Assembly (NCBI GenBank): GCA_048527645.1
Contig: DBGFNI010000191.1
Span: 1 to 10,894 of the forward strand
Length of the DNA: 10,894 nt
From: HGM12669 sp048527645
GTDB lineage: Bacteria; Bacillota; Clostridia; Oscillospirales; CAG-272
Direction: 5' to 3'
Under the pieces are notes generated by a model, which did not search any database, was not told where the DNA came from, and saw only the letters and a list, made by a program, of their open reading frames with translations. The position numbers were made by a program, and so were the translations under genes. Positions within the stretch are counted from its first letter, which is position 1. Every line of letters starts with the position of its first letter. This document shows, piece by piece, positions 6,562 through 10,894 of the stretch.

Positions 6562-7426
6562 TAAAAAAGTGCTGATTGTCGGTTTGGGTATGCTCGGCGC
6601 CTCCTATGCCAAGGCACTGAAAAAGCAAGGCTTTTCCGTCACAGCGATCACGCTTGACCCGGATGACATTGATTACGCGCTGGAAAACGGCTTCATCGAC
6701 GCCGGCTACACGCTGCCGCTGCCGGAGGTGGTCGCACAGGGGGACATTGTAATCTTCGCGCTGTATCCCCGCGTGTTTTTGCAGTGGATCCGCGAAAATC
6801 AGCAATATCTCAAGCCCGGCGCGTTTCTCACCGACGTCACCGGCATCAAGACCTGCGTTGTCACGCAGGTGCAGGACATGCTGCGGAACGATGTGGAATT
6901 TGTCGCGGCGCACCCCATGGCGGGCAAAGAGGGCAAAGGCATCGTGCAAAGCGACGACGCCATCTTCCATCAGGCAAACTATATCGTAACGCCCACCGAC
7001 AAAAACACACCGGAGGGAATCGCCCTGTGCGAAGAGCTGGGGCGGCTGCTCGGCTTTGCCCACATCTCGCGTCTCTCTCCCGAAGAGCATGACGAAATCA
7101 TCGGCTTTGTATCCCAGCTGACACACTGCATCGCCGTCGCGCTGATGACCTGCAACGACCGCCCGCATCTGGAGGATTACACCGGCGACTCATTTCGGGA
7201 TCTGACCCGGATTGCCCGCATCAACGACTCTCTTTGGAGCGAGCTGTTCGTGATGAACAAGGACGCACTGATCCGGCAAATGGATCTGTTCTCTGCGGAA
7301 TTTGACCGCTTAAAGCAACTGATCGCCACTGAGAATGTGGATGAAATGCGAAGCATGATGCGCTACGCCACACAGCGCCGCGCACTGTTTGACAAAAAGC
7401 CCCTCACCCCGAAAGAAAAGGCATGA
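6542..7426 (+). CDS. tyrA: Prephenate dehydrogenase
   Basis: This 294-aa enzyme oxidatively decarboxylates prephenate to 4-hydroxyphenylpyruvate, the Tyr branch. The N-terminal Rossmann fold has GLGMLG (14-19), then DVTG (98-101), HPMAG (124-128) containing the expected catalytic His, H183 and H195 in the helical domain, and GDSFRDLTRIA (215-225). There is no C-terminal ACT domain and no fused chorismate mutase, so prephenate must come from PheA. Arogenate as substrate cannot be excluded. The start overlaps the end of aroA by 20 bases. ATG 6542 and ATG 6545 are adjacent and either may be used. The only ribosome site seen is a weak AGGA (6525-6528), so expression may rely on coupling to aroA. 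Confidence 0.94.
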   Translation: MMTLTNDKKVLIVGLGMLGASYAKALKKQGFSVTAITLDPDDIDYALENGFIDAGYTLPLPEVVAQGDIVIFALYPRVFLQWIRENQQYLKPGAFLTDVTGIKTCVVTQVQDMLRNDVEFVAAHPMAGKEGKGIVQSDDAIFHQANYIVTPTDKNTPEGIALCEELGRLLGFAHISRLSPEEHDEIIGFVSQLTHCIAVALMTCNDRPHLEDYTGDSFRDLTRIARINDSLWSELFVMNKDALIRQMDLFSAEFDRLKQLIATENVDEMRSMMRYATQRRALFDKKPLTPKEKA

Positions 7427-7448
7427 TGGAGCGGTGCGAAAGCAAGCC

Positions 7449-7469
7449 CTGTCCGGCACCGCCGGACGG
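7449..7469 (+). other. GC-rich hairpin between tyrA and the DAHP synthase gene
   Basis: CTGTCCGGC (7449-7457) pairs with GCCGGACGG (7461-7469) around a 3-base loop ACC: nine pairs including one G-T wobble. No U-tract follows, so it is not a standard terminator. It lies in the longest gap inside the operon (7427-7515), and could be an mRNA stability or processing element that separates expression of the last gene. That role is inferred. Confidence 0.55.
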
Positions 7470-7515
7470 CAAAATGAAAAACGGAATATGAAAGATCTAA
7501 CGAAAGGATAGGAAA

Positions 7516-8547
7516 ATGAAAATGGAATTTATCAGAAAGCTGCCGATCCCCAAGGAAATCAAGGAACAGTTTCCCTTATCGGAAAAAGCCGCGCGCGTCA
7601 AGGCGGCGCGGGACGAGGAGATGAAAAAGATCTTCACCGGAGAAAGCGACAAATTTATCCTGATTATCGGTCCGTGCTCTGCCGACCGCGAGGACGCGGT
7701 GCTGGACTATGTGGGGCGTCTGGCGGAGGTGCAGGAGAAGGTCAAGGACAAAATCTTCATCATTCCCCGCATCTACACGGGCAAGCCCCGCACCACGGGC
7801 GACGGCTACAAGGGTCTGATGCATCAGCCGGATCCCACTGCAAAGCCGGACATGCTGCGCGGTATCATCGCCATGCGCCAGCTGCATTTGCAGGCATTGG
7901 AGCAGACCGGGCTCGGCTGCGCCGATGAGATGCTCTACCCTGAGAATCAAAGATATCTCTCTGATATTCTCTCCTATGTCGCCGTCGGTGCACGCTCTGT
8001 GGAAAACCAGGAGCACCGGTTGGTCTCCTCCGGCATGGATATCCCCGTCGGCATGAAAAACCCGACCAGCGGCGATATTTCCGTCATGATGAATTCCATA
8101 ACGGCCGCGCAGCACGCGCACACCTTCCTGTTCCGCGGCTGGGAGGTGCAAAGCAAGGGGAATCCTTACGCGCATGCCATTCTCCGCGGCTATGTCAACA
8201 AGCACGGTCAGGCGCAGCCGAACTATCATTATGAAGATCTGCAATTTCTGGCAGATACCTACGCTGCGCACAGCGATCTTGCCAACCCGGCGGTCATCGT
8301 CGATACCAACCACTCCAACTCCGGAAAGAAATATATGGAGCAGATCCGTATTGCCAAAGAAGTGCTGCACAGCATGCGCCACAGCACGGATATCCGCAAG
8401 CTGGTCAAGGGACTGATGATCGAAAGCTATATCGAGGGAGGCACGCAGAAGATCGGCGAGTGCATCTACGGCAAATCCATCACCGACCCCTGCCTTGGCT
8501 GGGATGATACCGAGCGGCTGATCTACGACATTGCCGAAGCGCTCTGA
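7516..8547 (+). CDS. aroG: DAHP synthase, type I alpha (3-deoxy-7-phosphoheptulonate synthase)
   Basis: This 343-aa enzyme condenses PEP and erythrose-4-phosphate, the entry and main control point of the shikimate pathway. It matches the E. coli AroF/AroG/AroH class rather than the fused or plant-like forms. GPCSA (52-56) supplies the metal Cys, followed by PRIYTGKPRTT (84-94), ARSVENQEHR (159-168), GMKNPTSG (179-186) with its Lys, DTNHSN (263-268) with its His, MIESYIEGG (301-309) with its Glu, and SITDPCLGW (321-329) with its Asp. The roughly 50-residue N-terminal segment is the region that carries feedback control by Phe or Tyr in this class, so allosteric inhibition is likely, but the effector cannot be read. 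A strong AAAGGA site (7503-7508) precedes ATG 7516. It is the last gene of the operon even though it encodes the first step. The symbol aroF is equally defensible. Confidence 0.96.
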   Translation: MKMEFIRKLPIPKEIKEQFPLSEKAARVKAARDEEMKKIFTGESDKFILIIGPCSADREDAVLDYVGRLAEVQEKVKDKIFIIPRIYTGKPRTTGDGYKGLMHQPDPTAKPDMLRGIIAMRQLHLQALEQTGLGCADEMLYPENQRYLSDILSYVAVGARSVENQEHRLVSSGMDIPVGMKNPTSGDISVMMNSITAAQHAHTFLFRGWEVQSKGNPYAHAILRGYVNKHGQAQPNYHYEDLQFLADTYAAHSDLANPAVIVDTNHSNSGKKYMEQIRIAKEVLHSMRHSTDIRKLVKGLMIESYIEGGTQKIGECIYGKSITDPCLGWDDTERLIYDIAEAL

Positions 8548-8551
8548 CGCG

Positions 8552-8563
8552 CGGATGCATCCG
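8552..8563. repeat. 12-base perfect palindrome after the aro operon
   Basis: CGGATGCATCCG lies four bases after the DAHP synthase stop codon. As RNA it gives only a 4-pair stem with a TGCA loop, and an A-run rather than a U-run follows. It is therefore a poor terminator on the plus strand. No convincing terminator for the operon is visible before the next promoter, so some readthrough into the CarD-family gene is possible. Confidence 0.4.
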
Positions 8564-8607
8564 TAAAAAAGCACAATATTTTTCCAAAACTTTGTCTAAA
8601 ATGCCCA

Positions 8608-8636
8608 TGGTTTTTCTTGCCAAAAAATGGTATACT
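8608..8636 (+). promoter_or_regulatory. Extended -10 promoter of the CarD-family gene
   Basis: TGG followed by TATACT (8628-8636) matches an extended -10 element, with only a weak -35 match (TGGTTT, 8608-8613) at 17 bases. Transcription would start near 8643, about 54 bases before the gene. An imperfect inverted repeat covers the promoter: CCAT-GG-TTTTT (8605-8615) against AAAAAATGG (8622-8630). Confidence 0.6.
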
Positions 8637-8696
8637 ATAGTTGATAAATGATGGCAGAAAAACTGACGGAAGTGTACAGGCAGACGGAGGAAAAGC

Positions 8697-9194
8697 ATGA
8701 TGTTTGAGATCGGCGCCGTCCTGAAATACGGGGCGAGCGGCATTTACCGACTGACAGAAATCAAACAGATGGAAATGGCAGGACAAAAGCAGGACTATCT
8801 GGTGCTGCAATCTGTCAGCTGCACATCAACGGTTGCATACATCCCCGCCAAAAACGCCGCACTCACGGCAAAGCTCTACCCCCTTCTGTCCCAACAGGAG
8901 GCAAATGCGCTGGTGGAACAGATTCCGTCGATGGAGACCTTCTGGATCAATGCAGACAAGGAACGCGCCGACCGTTTCAAGCAGGTTTTAGAGGGGGAGG
9001 ACCGGGGGCAAATCGCCGCTATGATCCGCTCTCTGCGCTGCCGCAGAGCCGCGCTGAGCCAAAGAAACAAAAAGCTGCGCAGCGCGGATGAATCCATCAT
9101 GAACCGTGCGGAGAAGCTCCTCTTTGACGAGCTTTCCCTGTCTATCTCGATCACGCCGAATTCCTTTTACGCGCTGTTTCACACAGAAGAATAA
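8697..9194 (+). CDS. CarD-family transcription regulator (RNA polymerase-binding)
   Basis: This 165-aa protein resembles CarD/CdnL proteins, which bind the RNA polymerase beta subunit through an N-terminal Tudor-like domain shared with the repair coupling factor Mfd and affect open-complex stability. Residues 1-60 show that domain: FEIGAVLKYGASGIYRL, then the strand DYLVLQSV and YIPAKNAAL. The remainder is helical and basic, with RSLRCRRAALSQRNKKL (111-127) and RAEKLLFDELSLSI (137-150), as in the DNA-contacting C-terminal domain of the family. It has its own promoter and terminator. GGAGG (8686-8690) serves either ATG 8697 or ATG 8700. The family call is firm on pattern; its specific targets here are unknown, and a link with the aromatic operon is not shown. 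Confidence 0.82.
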   Translation: MMFEIGAVLKYGASGIYRLTEIKQMEMAGQKQDYLVLQSVSCTSTVAYIPAKNAALTAKLYPLLSQQEANALVEQIPSMETFWINADKERADRFKQVLEGEDRGQIAAMIRSLRCRRAALSQRNKKLRSADESIMNRAEKLLFDELSLSISITPNSFYALFHTEE

Positions 9195-9204
9195 TCAAAT
9201 AATC

Positions 9205-9246
9205 GCAGGCTGCTGCACCGAGACGGGTCAGCAGCCTGCTTTGTTT
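9205..9246 (+). terminator. Intrinsic terminator of the CarD-family gene
   Basis: GCAGGCTGCTG (9205-9215) pairs perfectly with CAGCAGCCTGC (9229-9239). Three more pairs (ACC/GGT) form inside the 13-base loop, and TTTGTTT follows at 9240-9246. It lies ten bases after the stop codon. Confidence 0.9.
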
Positions 9247-9266
9247 CATAACGTTATTGATACAGC

Positions 9267-9302
9267 AAAAAGCGTCCGATCGCTTTGATCGGACGCTTTT
9301 TT
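9267..9302. terminator. Bidirectional intrinsic terminator between convergent genes
   Basis: AGCGTCCGATC (9271-9281) pairs perfectly with GATCGGACGCT (9287-9297) around the loop GCTTT. A-runs precede it (9267-9270) and T-runs follow (9298-9302), so it can stop transcription in both directions. On the minus strand it ends typA, whose stop codon is only eight bases away. On the plus strand it backs up the preceding terminator. Confidence 0.92.
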
Positions 9303-9309
9303 GGTGTAC

Positions 9310-10894
9310 TTATGAACCGCTCTTGTTGGCAATGGCCTTGGCGCGATTGATCACCTTCAGACGCGTGGGCGTGTCCAGAATCTTTTTGCGCAGGCGAATG
9401 GATTTCGGCGTTACCTCAATCAGCTCGTCATCCGCGATAAACTCGATGGCCTCCTCCAGACTCATCACCTTGGGCGTTACCAGACGCAGCGCCTCATCCG
9501 CCCCGGCGGAACGGATTGCCGTGAGTTGCTTTTTTTTGCAGACGTTCACGCAGATTTCTTCCATCTTGGGACATTCTCCGACGATCATGCCTTCATAAAC
9601 GGGGCACTGATTGGAGATGAACATCGTCCCGCGATCCTGTGCGTTGAACACGCCATAGGAGGTGGATTCTCCCGTCTCCGACGCCACCAGCGAGCCGGTA
9701 AAGCGGCGGATGATCTCTCCCTTGTAGGGCTGATAAGAATCAAAGACGGAGTTGATAATACCCTCCCCCTTGGTGTCGGTCAAAAACTCGGAACGGTATC
9801 CGAACAGACAGCGCGTGGGAATGGAATATTCGATGTGCATCCGGCTGCCGTGCGGCTCCATGGTGATCAGTTCACCCTTGCGCGCGCCGAGCTTTTCCAT
9901 CACCGATCCCATGGATTCCTCCGGCACGTCAATATACACCCGCTCAACCGGCTCCATCGACTGCCCGTCAATTTCTTTCATGATGACATGCGGTGTGCTG
10001 ACCGCCAGCTCATAGCCTTCGCGCCGCATGGTTTCGATCAGAATCGACAGATGCATTTCGCCTCTGCCGCACACGCGGAAGCAATCGGTGGTCTCGCCGT
10101 CCTCCACCCGCAGCGAAACATCCTTGAGCAGCTCCTTGTACAAGCGGTCACGCAGCTGACGGGAGGTCACATATTTTCCCTCTCTGCCTGCAAAGGGAGA
10201 ATCGTTGACGGAAAAGGTCATTTCCAGCGTCGGCTCGCTCACCTTGACAAAGGTCAGCGGCTCCACCGTGTCGGGAGCAGTCAGCGTATCGCCGATGGTA
10301 ATATCCTCCACGCCGGACAGACACACAATGTCGCCCACCGTCGCTTCGCTCACGTCCACGCGCTTGAGTCCGTCGATCTGCATCAGCTTCTGCACGCGGC
10401 TCTTCCGCGACTTTTCCGGCGCATGGTAATTGCAGATCGCCACCTCTTCGTTGACATGCAAGCTGCCCCGCTCAATCCGCCCGATGGCGATTCTGCCCAC
10501 ATAATCGTTATAGTCGATCGAAGAAACCAGCATCTGCAACGGGCCGTTTTCGTCTCCCTGCGGCGCCGGAATATACTTCAAAATGGTCTCAAACAGCGGA
10601 ACCAGATTTTCGCCTGCTTCGTAAGGAGAATAAGACGCCGTGCCCGCTCTGCCGCTGCACCAGATCATCGGGCTGTCCAGCTGTTCGTCCGAGGCATCCA
10701 GATCTAAAAGCAGCTCCAATATTTCATCCCCGACCTCATCCAGACGGGCATCCGGCTTGTCAATCTTGTTCACCACAGCAATCACAGGAAGATTCAAATC
10801 CAGCGCGCGCTGTGTGACAAAACGCGTCTGCGGCATAGGTCCCTCCGCCGCGTCAACCAAAAGCACCACACCGTTTACCATTTTCAGAATACGC
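9310..10894 (-). CDS. typA: Ribosome-associated GTPase TypA/BipA (5' end outside the window)
   Basis: About 527 residues are present, reading from the window edge as RILKMVNGVVLLVDAAEGPMPQT, which is the part of BipA just after the switch II region. Roughly the first 85 residues, including the P-loop, lie beyond the window (family length about 605-615). The ATG at 10881 is an internal Met, not the start, because the frame continues upstream with residues RILK that match the family. Visible features, numbered from that Met, are the G4 motif NKID (38-41), the G5-like SGRAG (76-80), an EF-Tu-type beta-barrel, and the EF-G-like and BipA-specific C-terminal domains. TypA is a translational GTPase that binds the ribosome and supports 50S assembly and growth under stress. 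The gene converges on the CarD-family gene and ends at TAA (9310-9312), just before a bidirectional terminator. Confidence 0.97.
   Translation of the reverse strand, partial: RILKMVNGVVLLVDAAEGPMPQTRFVTQRALDLNLPVIAVVNKIDKPDARLDEVGDEILELLLDLDASDEQLDSPMIWCSGRAGTASYSPYEAGENLVPLFETILKYIPAPQGDENGPLQMLVSSIDYNDYVGRIAIGRIERGSLHVNEEVAICNYHAPEKSRKSRVQKLMQIDGLKRVDVSEATVGDIVCLSGVEDITIGDTLTAPDTVEPLTFVKVSEPTLEMTFSVNDSPFAGREGKYVTSRQLRDRLYKELLKDVSLRVEDGETTDCFRVCGRGEMHLSILIETMRREGYELAVSTPHVIMKEIDGQSMEPVERVYIDVPEESMGSVMEKLGARKGELITMEPHGSRMHIEYSIPTRCLFGYRSEFLTDTKGEGIINSVFDSYQPYKGEIIRRFTGSLVASETGESTSYGVFNAQDRGTMFISNQCPVYEGMIVGECPKMEEICVNVCKKKQLTAIRSAGADEALRLVTPKVMSLEEAIEFIADDELIEVTPKSIRLRKKILDTPTRLKVINRAKAIANKSGS

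Noticed and set aside
7423..7491. 22-codon ORF starting at ATG 7423, overlapping the tyrA stop
   Set aside because: The ribosome site is weak, the peptide (MMERCESKPCPAPPDGK...) resembles nothing I recognise, and it is not rich in aromatic residues. The DNA is better explained by the hairpin at 7449-7469.
8552..8563. Palindrome CGGATGCATCCG as the operon terminator
   Set aside because: The stem is only four pairs with a four-base loop, and it is followed by TAAAAAA rather than a T-run.
9526..10707. Long plus-strand ORF (393 codons) opposite typA
   Set aside because: It is antisense to a well-conserved GTPase, with no ribosome site or recognisable domain. Its composition (many His, Arg, Ala) is typical of a shadow frame.
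10879..10881. ATG at 10881-10879 (minus strand) as the start of typA
   Set aside because: The frame stays open to the window edge and the upstream residues RILK match BipA. Family length shows about 85 residues are missing, so this is an internal Met.

Overview
The window looks like chromosomal DNA of a Gram-positive Firmicute, most likely a gut-type Clostridium relative (Ruminococcaceae/Oscillospiraceae-like). This is an inference from the strong AGGAG/GGAGG ribosome sites, the GC-rich coding regions with AT-rich gaps, a fused chorismate mutase-prephenate dehydratase, a CarD-family regulator and TypA. No species can be named from the sequence alone.

Positions 1-363 are a regulatory leader. 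A sigma-A-like promoter (40-69) is followed by a 25-codon leader peptide (116-193) with nine Phe/Tyr residues in sixteen (FYAYLYVAYDYFY, then APF). A strong intrinsic terminator (252-297) comes next. A competing antiterminator helix can form between 194-220 and 257-279; its 5' strand starts on the base after the leader stop codon. This is the layout of a ribosome-mediated transcription attenuator responding to Tyr/Phe tRNA charging. I see no T-box. It is the most interesting element of the window.

Positions 364-8547 are a compact plus-strand operon for phenylalanine and tyrosine: pheA (chorismate mutase-prephenate dehydratase), aroB, aroC, an aroE-aroK fusion, aroQ (type II dehydroquinase), aroA, tyrA and a type I DAHP synthase. 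Most junctions are ATGA overlaps, so translation is probably coupled. Together the genes encode all seven shikimate steps from PEP plus erythrose-4-phosphate to chorismate, and both branches to the Phe and Tyr keto acids. Only the final aminotransferase and the Trp branch are absent. A GC-rich hairpin without a U-tract sits in the 89-base gap before the DAHP synthase gene.

Positions 8548-9302 hold a separate plus-strand unit. An extended -10 promoter (about 8608-8636) precedes a CarD-family transcription regulator (8697-9194) and an intrinsic terminator (9205-9246). A second, bidirectional terminator (9267-9302) separates it from the convergent typA/bipA GTPase gene on the minus strand (9310 to the window end), whose 5' end lies outside the window.
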